The notes: generated from the letters alone by a model not told the origin. A stretch of DNA of 64,000 nucleotides from Lasiosphaeria ovina (GCA_033439765.1 JAULSN010000005.1:3239001-3303000), one strand, 5' to 3'. Positions 22,401 through 34,490 are shown, counted from the stretch's first letter. Numbers and translations: made by a program.

Positions 22401-25400
22401 AGATTAAGGATATTATTAAGGTATACGCCGTATTTATCCATATTAGAGAGATATAATAGAAACGGGGTATTTGCCGGGACGACTTAGAAGTCGATCAAGC
22501 CGAACGGGGTCTCTACGGATACCGTTCCGAGAGATATACTCTCTAGGTTATCACCGAAGCGTACGCGGTACTTTCCGGCCGTTAATATATCGATCTTGGT
22601 ACCCGGGATCTCCTTCTATAGTACCTTAACTTAGTTCTTACCGGCTATTAATATACCGGCTACGCCTATATCGGGCATAATACCTTAGAAGATCTCTAAG
22701 TTATAGCGGCTTTTAAAGTGAAAGAGTAATACGGGCTCTTCCGGAGGTTATACAAACGGGTTGGCTTCTATTATCGCGTATATCGTCGCCTGGTTATTTA
22801 GGAGGTTAGCCATCTTAATACCGTCAATTATACCGTACTCCGTAAAGAAGCTCTCAAACTATAGTTTGGATATTTGGGGTTCCTCCGCGGTAGCCCATAT
22901 ATCGAAGTTAGTCTCGAAGTCGCCGGGGTCCATACCTTCGTAATCGAATAGTGTTGAAGAGGTTATATCGATAGAGCATTAATTAGTTTTCAAGCAGTTG
23001 GAAGAGTGGTAGTTATGGAAAGGTTTTAACGGAAGGTAAGGTTTGGAGCTTCCGTGAGATAGATTCGAAGGCGGTGAAGGATGGCAGAATGGATGATAAT
23101 GAAGAGCAGAAAAAGTGGAGCAGAATGGTATTTAGATTGTTGTGATTGGTCGAAGACTGATTGAGATGTTATTATTCTAAATACAAAGGTGGGAAAATGG
23201 TCCCCTTATTATACCAGCTTGTGTGGACTCGGTTGAACGGAACTCGGCTCTGTTCAACACTTCGAACAACGGTCTGAAGCCAACAGAGGATCGTTGGCCA
23301 AGGTCGTAGCCGGCCCGGCAGGGCCTGCGGCTAGTTGGCCCGGGCCTGTTGCAGGTGGCCGGCAGGTGGCCCGGTCCGCGGCCAGGTGGCCCTGTGAGCG
23401 GCCTGGCTGTTGGAACCGGTTGCCTGAAGGTCGCCTACTGCCCTGGCCGTGCGGGGCCAACACCTGTGGCAGTTGGATCGATTCCAAAGACCGTATACGC
23501 GGGGCATTGAGTGGTTGTGGTTATATTACGTTGTGTAAGGTGTAGGTCGTTGTGTATGTAAGCTTTGCAGCTTATATAAGATTGCTTATGTAAGAGACCC
23601 ACAATTATTTATAGTTGTATTATTACGTAAGTAGTATAAATATATTTATTATATATTTTTACCTCTTATAGTTCTTTTTATATCGTTTATTTTATATAAG
23701 GTAAAAAATATATATATTAAAAACCAACAAATAGGAATAACGTAAAATCATCCTCTTCTTTATCGTTCGCCTATATATATCGTCGCTACTGGTTATACCT
23801 TAATCGGCGTTTAAAGATCGGGTACTTTTTCGACTAATAGCCCTATTTTCCGTATACGAAGTACTTCTTATTACTATTATTAAATAGTCTACGGGGGCCG
23901 TTATTACGTAGTCCATTATATAATCCACTACTCCGAGAGCTCGCTCGGGAGCCTCCTCTACTAGACCGTCCGCCTTCATATCGTCGATTAACCTAGTATT
24001 AACCTAAGTCTTCCTCGTTAACGTTATACTACTATAGGGTAGTCTTCTCAAAGCGTATATATATGCCTATAGCGTTCCTCAAATCGGAGATAACACTCTC
24101 GAAGGTAGAAGCTGGTTTTATCGATACTAGCTTATATACTTCAACACCCTAATATACGTTAAGTAGCTATTCGGCCAGATCTTCATCTATTCGGTACATA
24201 CCTACGGGCGTTCTACCTACGAGTCCTTTAAAGATCTTTTATAGCTTATTAACGAGGATATTGAAGTACTATAATAGATCCTTATCGGGGTTCTCTTTAA
24301 TAATACGAATAAAGGTCGTAGATCGCCACTCTTAGAGGTATATCTAACGATCCTCTATAGAGTAGAAGAATACTCTAATTCGGTTAATCATCTCGTCAAA
24401 AGTAAGGTTCTCCTATATTAACCGGTCGAAATAGAACTATTTAGCTCTATCCTTAAGTATAACTAAGTATACCTTATAGTATAGCTATTAAGGGATACCG
24501 ATAATCTGGTAGTACGCTCCGAAGATCTTGACTTTCGAGTCTAAAATATCGTAGCGTTCGCCTCCAAACTTATCTTCGTCGGTATACATCTTTACAAGGT
24601 CTATCAGTATTTACGATAACGGTAGTAGTACCGCGTTACTCAGGTATAGAGGTATATTAGCTATATCGAGTAGAGGTATATCGGGGTTATCTTCCTCAAT
24701 CGAATTCAGCTTATTAATTCCTACTCGTACGGGGGCCGGGGTCATTAAGCTTGACTAGGCCCTGGGGGTACCCTTCAACGGTACCGAGGTTCTCACGGGG
24801 TTTACTAATAATCCGGAAAAGTACGGGTTCTATTTTGACTGGAACTTTATTCCTCTCTCCTCGCTATATAGTTCAACCTCCTCTTCTAGCCACTCGGGGG
24901 CCTTCTTTCCCTAGGCTAGTATAAAGAGCTACTATAATATAATACCTTCGTTATTAATATAGATACTATAATCTTTAAGGAAGTATTTGAGGTTAGTACG
25001 GAGGGTCTTATCGAGGGTTTTGAAGTAGGCTTCGGTCTAGTCGATAAAGTCGGTCCGGAAGGCTACGAATAAGGTTTGGTCTTATAGTTCCTAGTTATCG
25101 TAGATCTCGATATAGTCGATTAGGTAGGTGTTAAGCCTCTTTAGCGTAGCCTGTTATTCATCTATAGGGTCGAAGTCCTTCCCTTCCTAGGTCGGGTCGG
25201 TAATACTAATAACGCGGGCGCTAGTACGTAGGCTCGTCATTATACTTATCTTTATCGAGGGACCTTGATTAGCTAAGTAGGATTAAGCCTTTCTTTCTAG
25301 CTAGTTAGATCCTTCGCGAGGGGTTATTTACGTAATAGACGTAGATAGCCAAGTAGGGCGTAAGGCCTTTCTTTCGACTACCCTTGAGGTCTTCGTCTCG

Positions 25401-25500
25401 GTTATCCCGTACGTTGAAGAGTCTCTCTCGCGCTCGTAGTCCTACGTTCAATTTAGCTTTCTACGTATTTAGTACTCTCTCGAATACAGTCCTTCGTACC
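19500..25500 (-). pseudogene. gag and pol remains of copia element C
   Basis: Minus-strand reading. Gag is recognisable near 24.6 kb (DEDKFGGERYDILDSKVKIF). Pol starts near 22945 and shows a GAG-pre-integrase box (LTEIELRQLYRRFGHPAVE, about 22.3 kb), integrase (VDIIYLDRKLVIYTIDEAT, then VEAHNSIGKLERYYGPLRRA) and RNase H (YTDSFSLYECLVKLGITKEK, 19.7-19.8 kb). Several long stretches are still open, so it is less degraded than B. Gag and pol were separated by the insertion of solo LTR I. Confidence 0.85.
22952..23729. mobile_element. Solo LTR I (778 bp) nested in element C
   Basis: Starts TGTTGAAGAG and ends AACCAACA, flanked by AATAG at 22947-22951 and 23730-23734. It splits copia C. Its GC-rich centre (23280-23480) retains CA/TG, unlike surrounding sequence; its last third is AT-rich with TATATAAG near 23573. 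No coding capacity is supported. Open frames in the GC-rich part (23254-23545, both strands) are composition artefacts. Single LTR with target duplication indicates LTR-LTR recombination of a former full element. Confidence 0.75.
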
Positions 25501-25594
25501 GCTTCCTGTCCAGCGATCGTAGGGACCACGATCACTACCGCTATCGGACTCCTTACTATTCTACGGTTAACCTAGTCGGTCAACCACTAATTAG

Positions 25595-25895
25595 TATTGG
25601 AATGACAAGGTCATTCATAATAGTCACTATAGTAACCGTTACGAAAGGTAGGGGTGGTGATATGGTTATATTCTACTCTATTCTATTCACTCTAGGGTTA
25701 TAGGGTGCTTGGTGGTTTTGGGGGAGTAGGCTGTCCACAGGGTGGATGGTCCGTACACACTAAGGTCACGTGCTAGGGCAGGTGACCCGTGTGTCCGGGC
25801 CAGGCCCACTATTCTTCCTGACTGACCAATCAGGGCTATGCGGCCCGCCGAGCCGCCTCAGCCTCCGTAACTCTAATTGATCGGTTATTCCTACA
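25595..25895 (-). repeat. 5' LTR of element C
   Basis: 301 bp, ends CTACA, followed by TTTAC duplication. Retains more CA than its partner. Confidence 0.9.
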
Positions 25896-26354
25896 TTTAC
25901 TAGTTCTCTTCTACCCCTTTAAATACTTTAGAGATATAGGTAATTAGGTAGTTTTAGCTATCGTACTTTTACTTAAGGACTACTCCTATAGCGTAATCTA
26001 AAGTATCCGTTTCGACTTTAAAAGGCTTATTAAAGTCTAGTAGCTTTAGTACTAGGTCTTTAATTATCCTTTACCTAAGGGTCTCGAAGGCTATTTAATA
26101 TTCTTCCTTCTACTCTTATAGCGTATCCTTAGTAATAAGCTTATAAAGGGGTCGCGCGATTACCGCGAATCCTTTAATAAATATCCTATAGAAGCTAATA
26201 AATCTAATAAAAGACTTAATATCTATTAGGTTCTAGGGTACTAGCTAGTCTCTAACTACCTCGATCTTCTTCGGGTCGATTCGTACTTCCCCTAACGAGA
26301 TCTCGAAACCTAAGAAGGTTATCTTTTAAACGTAGAACTTACTCTTTATATAGT

Positions 26355-27103
26355 TGTTAAAGTATGGCTAGTTACTAGGGTTGTAGGTCCTGAAGTGCAG
26401 GGCACTGCAGTAGCTGTGTTGGAGTTGTGAGTGTTGTGGCTGTTGTGTGGTGCTGAGGGCGCTATACCTAGATTGTTTACTTTGCCCCACAGCACCCTCT
26501 CGAAACCCCTATACGTCTTGGCACACGTAAGACAAGCCCACTAGAAGACTATAGAATACAGAGCTGTCTACGAAGCCTGTGGGCCTCTAGAACCTTCTAG
26601 AGAGCCCACCTTAGGTCTATATAGACCTGTCCTTTCCCTTAGATAGATTTCCTTAAGCAAGCAAGCCTCTTGTTGTGAGTATAAAAGAAAGCAACAAGTA
26701 AGCACTGCACTCACCACTCTTTGTACTATACTTCTTCTATAATACAACTCCTCTCTGTCTTCTTCAGCACCCACAGTTGGTCCCGAAGACCCTGACTATA
26801 GGGCAGAGTCCCCTACAGCCTACGAGGTAGACTGCTGAGCAGAGTCCTCACAGTCTGAGTGGCAGGCCTGTAGCAGAGTTCTACAGACCTGTAGTCAGTC
26901 AGCCTGCTTCCCTCAGTGCCTTGCAGAAGCACTGTTGTATCGGACCGTAGGGCACAGCTCCCTACAGTCTACCCTGCACTTGATCGACCTACCCTGCACT
27001 TGGTTCCCGATATACGCTACACGCCTTGCTTCCGCTGCGCCTGCTGCCCTGCGCACCCTGTATAGGTGCTGAGTTCAGGCCTATACAGGAACGTAGTTTA
27101 ACA
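26355..27103. mobile_element. Solo LTR D (749 bp), un-RIPed, nested in B
   Basis: Starts TGTTAAAG, ends GTTTAACA, flanked by ATAGT at 26350-26354 and 27104-27108, inside B's reverse transcriptase. Rich in CA/TG and free of RIP character. Carries a TATA-like GTATAAAAGAAAG near 26680. No coding sequence. The 68-residue minus-strand frame is not supported. Youngest-looking insertion in the window. Confidence 0.8.
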
Positions 27104-30100
27104 ATAGTTAACCGAGAGTTCTTATTTATTAAGAGCTTATAATACTACGTATATATACTTCTTATACTCCTTTAACGTTTTATTATAAATTAGGATATTA
27201 TCGATATAAATTATAGTAAATTTATCGATATATTTATATAGAGTATAGTTAATTATCTCCTAAAATAATACTAGAGCGTTAGTTAAGCTTATTAATATTA
27301 CTAAGTACTTAAAATACCTATACCGAGTTCTGAAGGCTATTTTCTACTTATCTCCTTCTCTAATTCTAATATAGCCGAATCCGAAAGGGAGGTTAAGTTT
27401 AGTAAACTACTTCGCCCTAAATAACCAATCGCGTATTTCGGTAATTAATAGGAGGGGATACCGGTTTTTAATAGTCTCCTTATTTAGAGTACGGTAATCT
27501 ATAACTATATATAGCTTTCCCTACTTTCGTAATACGAATAGTACGGGGTAAGCTACCTCTAATCTAGAGCGTTTAATAAAACCGCGTAATAGGTTTTTAC
27601 TTAAATATTCCTTTATCGCCTTATCCTACTACGGCGTAAGGTAATAGATACTATATCTCCTAAGCTTTACTCCTAACTTTAGGTTAATCTTATAATCGAA
27701 TAGTTTATACTTTAGTAACTAGTCCCTTATTCGGTCTCTAAAGATATTATATTTTAGGTATTCGCGGGGTATATTCTTAAACTTATCTAGTATCTTACCT
27801 AAGTCGTCCTCGTCTAGCTCGATAGCCTTAATAAATATAATAAATCGTCCTTCTCCGATATCTACTCCTTATTTCGGCTTAATCGACTTATTATAATCCT
27901 TATATTAGCCTATATAGCGATCTTAGCTCCTACTCTTTATATTAAGCGGCCCTTCCTCGTTATCTTAAGGGTTTTCTTTCCGAGGTTAATATCCTAATCT
28001 ACGGTCTTTCTTTCTTCGGCTAGCGAGAAATTTATTACCTTTCTCCTACTAAATATCGGGGTTATAGGCTTCTAGCTATAGGTCCCCTAGTAGTATATCG
28101 AACTACTTTACTAACGGTAGTATATTAAATATAACTTTATAAGATTCTCCGTCTACCGTAATTAGTAGTAGTTAAGTCTCCTATATATAATACCCGTTAT
28201 TAAACCCTATAGGAGCTCCGTCGAAGGTCTTTAACTTTAAGGAGGCCTCCTTTTCCTTCTAAGGGATTCGAAGTCGCTTTACGAGATTGGCGGAGATAAT
28301 ATTTCTATTACTTCCTCTATCGATTTTCGCGACTAAGGATAATAATCCCTTCTCCTTCCTAGATCCCTATTCGTACTAGGCCTGAATCTATAGCCCTCGT
28401 AAGAATCCTAATTCCGCCTCTACTCTACTAACGATTACTTCGTCCGAGCGAGGTAGTAATTAAGGTCTTTGAGTAGACCCGACCGTAGGATACCTCTAAT
28501 CCTTAGTATCGGTCCGTTCGAACGTGGGTTTTATACGCGGTCGCCGGGCCTACTAGAGGCCCGCGAGCCGTTTCCTAAACGCTCTCTTACCTACTATAGT
28601 TACTAGCGTAGTATTCGTTTTCTCCGGGTCTTTTACTAGGGCGCCTTAAGTTTATACTCGATATTCGTAAGTTATTATATTTTATTCCTAAGGGCTAAGC
28701 GTACGCCTCGCTCCTATTATTACTATACGGTCCTCTAGCGAGACCTTCTAAGATACTAGCGCCGACTAGTAATCCAGGCTACGACCTTCTAGCGCTAGTA
28801 TATAGTATAATCGATATTTTCGTACTCTCTCTAGTCGGTCTTTCTCCTCTAATAGTCCTTCTAGGAGAATAGCTTTATTACGATCTCTAGACTACCTTCG
28901 GCTCGAAGATCGGTATTTACCTCGATTTCTCCTAGGGGTATATACCGAAATACCCTAGGTATTACCTAATCCCTAATTCTAGCCGGAAAGTAGTCGAAAT
29001 TCTACTTATATACGAGATATATCTAGTAGGTATCGTAGATATAGCTTATCCAATCTACTTCCTTATATTTAGGGTACTTAGGGTTAAACTAGAGTACGTC
29101 TCCTATTTCGATATCTACTTCTTCTACTATATCCTAAATAACCTTCCCTATCTTAGTATCTTTAGCGGGGTATAAGGGTCGCCTAATCTCCTTACGATCC
29201 CCTTCGTCGATCTAGCTTTCCTAAGGGGCCGATCGCTAGTCTCTATATTCTTCTAGAACTACGTACTCCTCGTTTAGCTATCCTAATAGATCCGTTTTCT
29301 ACTAAGTTAAGTAGGCTAAGGTAAGGATATCGTCTTAATATTCTTTAGGTAATTAGTTTCCCTTATCGATCCTCTTAATTAGCTCTTCCTACTCTATACG
29401 GTATCTCTCTAGTCCTTTATAAAGGTCTAGGATTTCCCTAACCGTAGCTTCGTAGCCCTATATCTTATCTACTTCTTCTTTATCCGTAAATAGGGACGGA
29501 ACCTCTAATCCCCAGGCCTTTACTAGCCTATAGGTAAGTCCCTAAGTACTATAGTCGAGGAGACTTCCTATCTCGTCCTATTCTTACTCTACTCGTAAGG
29601 GTAGTCGACTACTAGTAGCTCTAAGGGCTTCCGTAATATCGTTCTTTCCTTCGTCTTATAAAACTATTCCTACGACCTAGGTATCGCCGAAGCGTAGCTT
29701 CTTATCTTCTGAAGGCCTCTAGTTACCCTATTTTCGTAGTTAGTAGTATTCCCTAACCTAGTAGCCTTTCTTATTATAGTTATTATAAGTATCGTTCTTC
29801 TTATTACGAGGTAAGCGTAACTACTATACTAGGTTCTAAAGAAGTACTCTAATACTTTTATCTATTAGTCCTAGGTATATGCCTAAAGCTATTAAAGGTA
29901 TAGCCCTCTTCTTCTTATCGTTAGGCTTATTACCCTAGCGGCTATAGTAGCCTCCTACTAGTCGCCCGTCCTTCTTTTCTTAGCGCTTCTTACTTTTACG
30001 CTAGAACTATCGGTTATCGATATTAATTACCGCTTCGATATACTCCCGTAGCGTCTCCGGGCGAGGCGTCTTATAGAGTTCGTCCTTAATATAGTCCTTT

Positions 30101-30988
30101 AGGCTATCGTAGAACGTAAGTAGCTATCCCTAGACTAACTATTTAAGGCGTAATATATAGGTCTAAAACTTAACTATATACTTAACTACTAAGCGAGTTT
30201 ATCTTAACCTCTTAATCTACTCTTCGGCCTTCCTCTAGATATAGCGTTCCGTAAAGAATTCCCCTATTAACTTAAGGACTCCCTCCGCTCCCTTCTTAAT
30301 ATTAATATAAATAACGGGGTTCCTATCCTTTACTACTTATACTAGCGCCTTCTAGTATAGCTCGAACCAAACGGCTACTTTTCCGACGAGTCGCGTTCCG
30401 ACGTACGTTACTCCGTCCTTCTAGAGTAGGATTTCGTTAATATTATACGTTAGGAAAGAGAGTACTATATCCTTCTAATTCTCGAACTTATCTTTATCTC
30501 CGTCGTAGAGCTTAGGGTATAGGATCTTTAGCTTCTTCTTAGGAGGAGCCGGCGTAGGCGGAGGTAGCGCCGCCCTTACTACTTCTAGTCCTATAATTCT
30601 TTCTACGGCCACCCTCATATTATAGTCGTATCTTCCTACCTACTCTCTTAGCTAGGCTAGCTCATTCTAGAGCTACTCGTTTATAGCTATATTACTACTT
30701 ATCGAAAGGGGTTCTAGTTATTATATAAGGCTAGTAATCTCTCCGTTATTAGTTAGTTCTTCTAATACTAGAGCGTCTACGTCCCGGACTTCCGTATCCT
30801 TAGGTTGGACTAATCCGGCCTTACTACTACTACTATTAGACTCGTCGTCGCTAGACGATCTGACTTCTTCTTCTAGCTCGGTATCTAGAAGGACCGTATC
30901 TTCTCTAGGTATAGCTAGGTTATCGTATATATAAGAGTACTCTATTTAGTTAATATTAAGGGTCTTAGAAAAGTAGAAGTAAGTAACG

Positions 30989-31480
30989 TATTATAAACCG
31001 CTCGACTATATAGGTCAAGGTTATATCGTATATAGGTACTAGGGGTCTGAGAAGTAGATATGAAGAATAAATAAAGAGCAAGCTCCTATTATACGGGTAA
31101 TATAGTTAAACTGGGTTTGCTACTCAAAGTATATAAGTATAGAGAATATGTATTACTTACTTAAGGAACTAAGTAAGCTCTATCTAAGACCGTAGCTACG
31201 GTTATCGTATATATCTATCTTTAGTAGCCAATAAGAGCCCAGCTCTTACTTACCCACCATATCGGTATTACCCAGCACTAAGCAGTACCAGGTGGTCGGG
31301 CAACCGCTTGCCCGGCGCCAAGTAATACCCTCCTACCAGGCACATCTTAATTGGTCGGGCGACTATACGCCCGGCGCCAGCCAAGCTTTCCTCGCCGGGC
31401 ATATGCTGATTGGTGGGGCGGATCCACACCGGACCCTCCCGCACGTGCAGGCTGCCCAGTATATAACGGGATCCGTAACA
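30989..31480 (-). repeat. 5' LTR of element B
   Basis: 492 bp, ends GATCCGTAACA and is followed directly by the target duplication CTATT. Its distal half (about 31260-31480) is clearly less RIPed than its proximal half and than the partner LTR. Confidence 0.9.
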
Positions 31481-31485
31481 CTATT

Positions 31486-32670
31486 GCCTTCGTATAAAAA
31501 GCGCCCCTAATAAGGAAAGTAGATACCTTAAGCGCGGCAATACCCTTTAGTATCGATCGCCCTATCCGTCGACGCGCCGCCTTACTACTAGATATTACCG
31601 AGCCTATATTAAAACGGGCCCGGGTTAATACGCCTCCACCGTTCTATACTATACCTATAGCGAGACTAGATATTACCCGAGATCGACCGATATACGATCG
31701 GATGGCGGATAATACCTACCGGAGATAAGTCCTTACTAAGCTACGAGAGAAATCTAGCTAGTATACGTTATCGTAAGACTCCTACGGTAAGGGAACCGAC
31801 GAACTTATCTATAAGTTACTAGAGAAGGCCGAGCAGCCGAATATAGATAGTAGTAAGGGTATAGTTGAGGCGCTATTTATACTGGCGATAAAGCGGTAAG
31901 CCTGGCTAAGTCCGGGTCTCCTTACGACGCCCTAATAATTATAGAAGGCTAATAGTAATTCAGATAGAGTAAGGACGATAGACCTATTACTTAGCTTTTC
32001 CGGCGAATAGGCTTCCTTAATAAGTCGGTATCCGTATAGGTACCGTCTCGTAGTTCTACTATATAATTATATAAAGTCCGGAAACTCAGTAAAGTCCGGA
32101 AGCGGTTCCTTATATAAGACGATACTAACGACCCGTAGAATATTCTCGATATATAGAACCCTATACCGTAGCCTATACCGAGCCCCTTAACAGGCGAGAA
32201 CTATTAGCTTCTCCCTTAAGTCCGTAATACGGTACTAATAGAGGATAGCGCCGAAAGGGTAGTAGTATTAACGTAGGAGTAGAACGAGTGGAAAAACGTT
32301 CTCAACTAGGTCCTATTATCGGAAGGGGGCCATAATACGGCGCCGTATATAGATAGTCACGGCTTTACTACGTAGATCACTACCTAGGAAGGGTTAATTG
32401 GGTTCGGCTAGATGTCTTATCCGACGGAGGAGGAGCGAAATTCGTAGACGGCTAACCCCCACTACTTTATAGGTGGCCGCTAGAGATATATTATCCTAAA
32501 GACTAGCTAGTCTATCTTCTTTATACTAGGGACGATTCACTTTATATTCCGTATACGCTAGCATTAAACGCTAGCGCTTAGTAGCCACGTCCTTTAGTGG
32601 TCAGATATTAGGCGCTAGATATAAGTCGTACTTGCTCAGATCACGAACTCGGCTATTACGAACGAAGATA
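31486..32670 (+). pseudogene. RIP-degraded ORF of unknown family, 3' part (continuation from 8602-9930)
   Basis: After element B and its second CTATT (31481-31485), the frame interrupted at 9930 continues with AFV-stop-KAPLIRKVDTLSAAIP and the same Gln-type stops, through YGKGTDELIYKLLEKAEQ and VEALFILAIKR, into an Arg-rich tail. It fades out at about 32670, where a TGA and the end of RIP-like composition coincide. Rejoining both halves across B is what shows the original gene; neither half is informative alone. The family is unknown. Confidence 0.5.
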
Positions 32671-33014
32671 TGAGGCGGAGCGCGCCGAAATACGTTCTCG
32701 CTATAGCGAAGCTCGTTAAAGCTAGAGTAGAGGAAGGTGAGGTGGAACAGCTCGGGGGCGGAGCTACGGTCACGCAGTTCTTTATATCCGTAAAGGTAGG
32801 GCTCCCGCGGATATTCGGAGATAAAGACTAATCGGCTCAGGAATTCGAAGAAAGACCAAGGCGCCGCCTGCCTGGTTGGTAGAAGTAACTGAGAATAGCT
32901 AGACTTGGAAGTCTCTATGGACTGCATCTCACTAAGATAAACGCGATAAACAGCGGCAAACAGCGACGAGATCAGCGGTAAAGCAGCAAAAAGTGTAATA
33001 AGTATAAAGTGCAT
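32601..33014 (-). CDS. Possible small secreted protein, 137 aa
   Basis: ATG at 33014. The first 24 residues (MHFILITLFAALPLISSLFA then AVYR) look like a signal peptide with a hydrophobic core. The mature part has no cysteines, so it is not a classic cysteine-rich effector. Its C-terminal half overlaps, in antisense, the end of the RIPed unknown ORF and the edge of the RIPed block, so the frame may be a chance fusion. No homologue recognised. Confidence 0.3.
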   Translation of the reverse strand: MHFILITLFAALPLISSLFAAVYRVYLSEMQSIETSKSSYSQLLLPTRQAAPWSFFEFLSRLVFISEYPREPYLYGYKELRDRSSAPELFHLTFLYSSFNELRYSENVFRRAPPHIFVRNSRVRDLSKYDLYLAPNI

Positions 33015-33151
33015 AGTACCTAAGTGCTACACTTGCTCTGACATTACGGGCAAGTCACTACTCCCATACCGCTAAGTCCTACCCATTGATTAAGTGTGAT
33101 TGTCACATCTGCCATCTCTACAACTACACAAGATGTTGTTCCGCATTCTAG

Positions 33152-33923
33152 TCAAGTCAACATCTTTTTCACTTGCCCTAACACCTCTTGTGCTCGTCCT
33201 GGGTCATATGCTGGGCCCGATCTGACAGCTAACTCCGCATCCTTCGCCACATAATCCGAGGCTACAATCAACGCAGTTGGACAGACCCGACAGATCTCTT
33301 CGGCGAGAGCTTTAAGGTTATGGTTTGTAATACGTCTTTGGTTACTTCGAGGGAATAAGCGTCATGGAGCGGTAGCAGATTGGAAGAGATAAGACCTACA
33401 TTATTCTTTCAGCCACATCTGTGAAAGTGGTTAGCAAGAGTGGGTATCTCCCAGGAAGGGCAGCCCAGCGATTGCTCATGCGTATAAGTTCGCGGACTTC
33501 CTCCCTGTCCGTTCTTCCAGTAGCACTAAGGTAATGATTAATAGCGACGGTAGCGTCCCGTTGGCTACGCTTGCTAACAAACAGCCCGTGTCGTCGGCCG
33601 TTTCTTATCTTCCCTTTGAGACAGGTCATCATCCGTCCTAGTTGGACATAGGCAATCCTCAAGTGGATATTATTCTCCGGGCATTTAATGATGTTGTCTA
33701 AGGCCCTAATCGCGTCTACCACACGGCTGTCTGTCCATGTGGTATTGTCTGGCAGTGTTGTCTTATCTAACAACAATGCCCAACCCTTGTGTATAATTTC
33801 ACAATGTTCTGCGAAGTGTTGCCTAGCATCGTTTCTGATTAGGGCTTGTGCAACCATGTCAACTTGGAAGGGAGCTTTGCTCATGTTTTGAACTGAGCCT
33901 TGGTCGATATGTAATCGCGACAT
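33152..33923 (-). CDS. Unknown fungal protein, 2 exons, 235 aa
   Basis: ATG at 33923. Exon 1 is 33923-33400; a 64-nt intron (GTAGGT...CCAAAG) leads to exon 2, 33335-33152. The splice joins AERI to RITNHNLKALAEEICRVC and removes an immediate stop; exon 2 has protein-like composition to TGA at 33152. The product is predominantly helical, soluble and without signal peptide or membrane helix; DAIRALDNIIKCPENNIHLR and RSQRDATVAINHYLSATGR are typical segments. I do not recognise the family. It is the first un-RIPed gene after the transposon block. Confidence 0.6.
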
Positions 33924-34129
33924 CGTCCATGTAACGTCAGCGTGGGATCGGCGTTCTTTAGAAACAAGCGCAGTGAAACAACCGTGTCCGCTCCGCTGAG
34001 AGGATTAGATCTGGGCATTTATATTGAACATGGGACTGTTGGGATGGTTTCCAGAGGCCGGGTTTACGGATGCCAACGACCGCTGCTAAGATGGTGGCAA
34101 GTGTGGAGAACCGGGATCGGGGATGCGGC

Positions 34130-34490
34130 TGCCCTCGATGGGATTTCCATGGAGACGGGACCCAGGGATAGGGGGGCCATGGACATGGTTTCCCTGGACG
34201 GCGGTTCCTCTGATGTGGCTCCCCTGAATCCGGGCTCCCCGGAACGTGGCTCCCTAAATACGGGTTTCTCAGCTTTGGGGTCCCCTCGATGCGGTTGCCT
34301 GGACCCGGCTTCCCTGGATGTGGTTGCCATGGATCCGGTTTCCCTGGATACGGTTGCCATGGACCCGGCTTCCCTGGATGTGGTTGCCATGGATCCGGCT
34401 TCCCTGAATGCGATTTCCATGGACCCGGCTTCCCTGGATGTGGTTGCCATGGATCCGGTTTCCCTGGATGTGTTTGCCATGTACCCTGAA
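34130..34490. repeat. 30-bp GC-rich minisatellite (15-bp sub-repeat)
   Basis: About 34303-34480 consists of 30-bp units of the type CCCTGGATGTGGTTGCCATG plus GA(T/C)CCGG(C/T)TTC; looser copies extend left to about 34130. Because 30 is divisible by three, several frames on both strands stay open and give low-complexity peptides (SLDVVAMDPA; GFPGCGCHGS; IQGSRVHGN). No frame has a convincing start or non-repeat domain, so I annotate the DNA repeat, not a gene. Confidence 0.7.

Larger units (their letters stand above)
19172..25895 (-). mobile_element. LTR retrotransposon C (Ty1/copia), RIPed, nested in B
   Basis: 301-bp LTRs at 19172-19472 and 25595-25895 begin TATTGGAATGAC (ancestral TGTTGG...) and end GGTTATTCCTACA/TA. 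Target duplication TTTAC at 19167-19171 and 25896-25900. Coding sense is minus: gag about 25.4-23.8 kb, pol about 22.95-19.5 kb. Solo LTR I (22952-23729) sits between gag and pol. Element order integrase before RT/RNase H, plus family motifs, place it in Ty1/copia. Confidence 0.9.
9931..31480 (-). mobile_element. LTR retrotransposon B (Ty3/gypsy), RIPed, hosting three nested insertions
   Basis: Two 492-bp LTRs (9931-10422 and 30989-31480) begin TGTTAC (seen as TATTAC/TATTAT) and end GTAACA/GTAATA. The target duplication CTATT lies at 9926-9930 and 31481-31485. After subtracting the nested A, C and D, B is about 8.0 kb. Coding sense is minus: gag near 30.9-29.7 kb, reverse transcriptase around 27.4-26.0 kb, an RNase H tail with AD-ALNRRPDY at about 18.95 kb, and an integrase C-terminal box (EGPRLKEGDKVFLST, 11.7-11.8 kb). 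Between pol and the 3' LTR lie a tRNA-like sequence and a plus-strand accessory ORF. B is heavily RIPed with many stops and is inactive. Confidence 0.85.

Noticed and set aside
23254..23545. GC-rich ORFs on both strands
   Set aside because: They sit inside solo LTR I and are low-complexity Gly/Pro/Ala translations on both strands.
26568..26774. 68-aa minus-strand gene in solo LTR D
   Set aside because: Within an LTR with a target duplication and no coding features.
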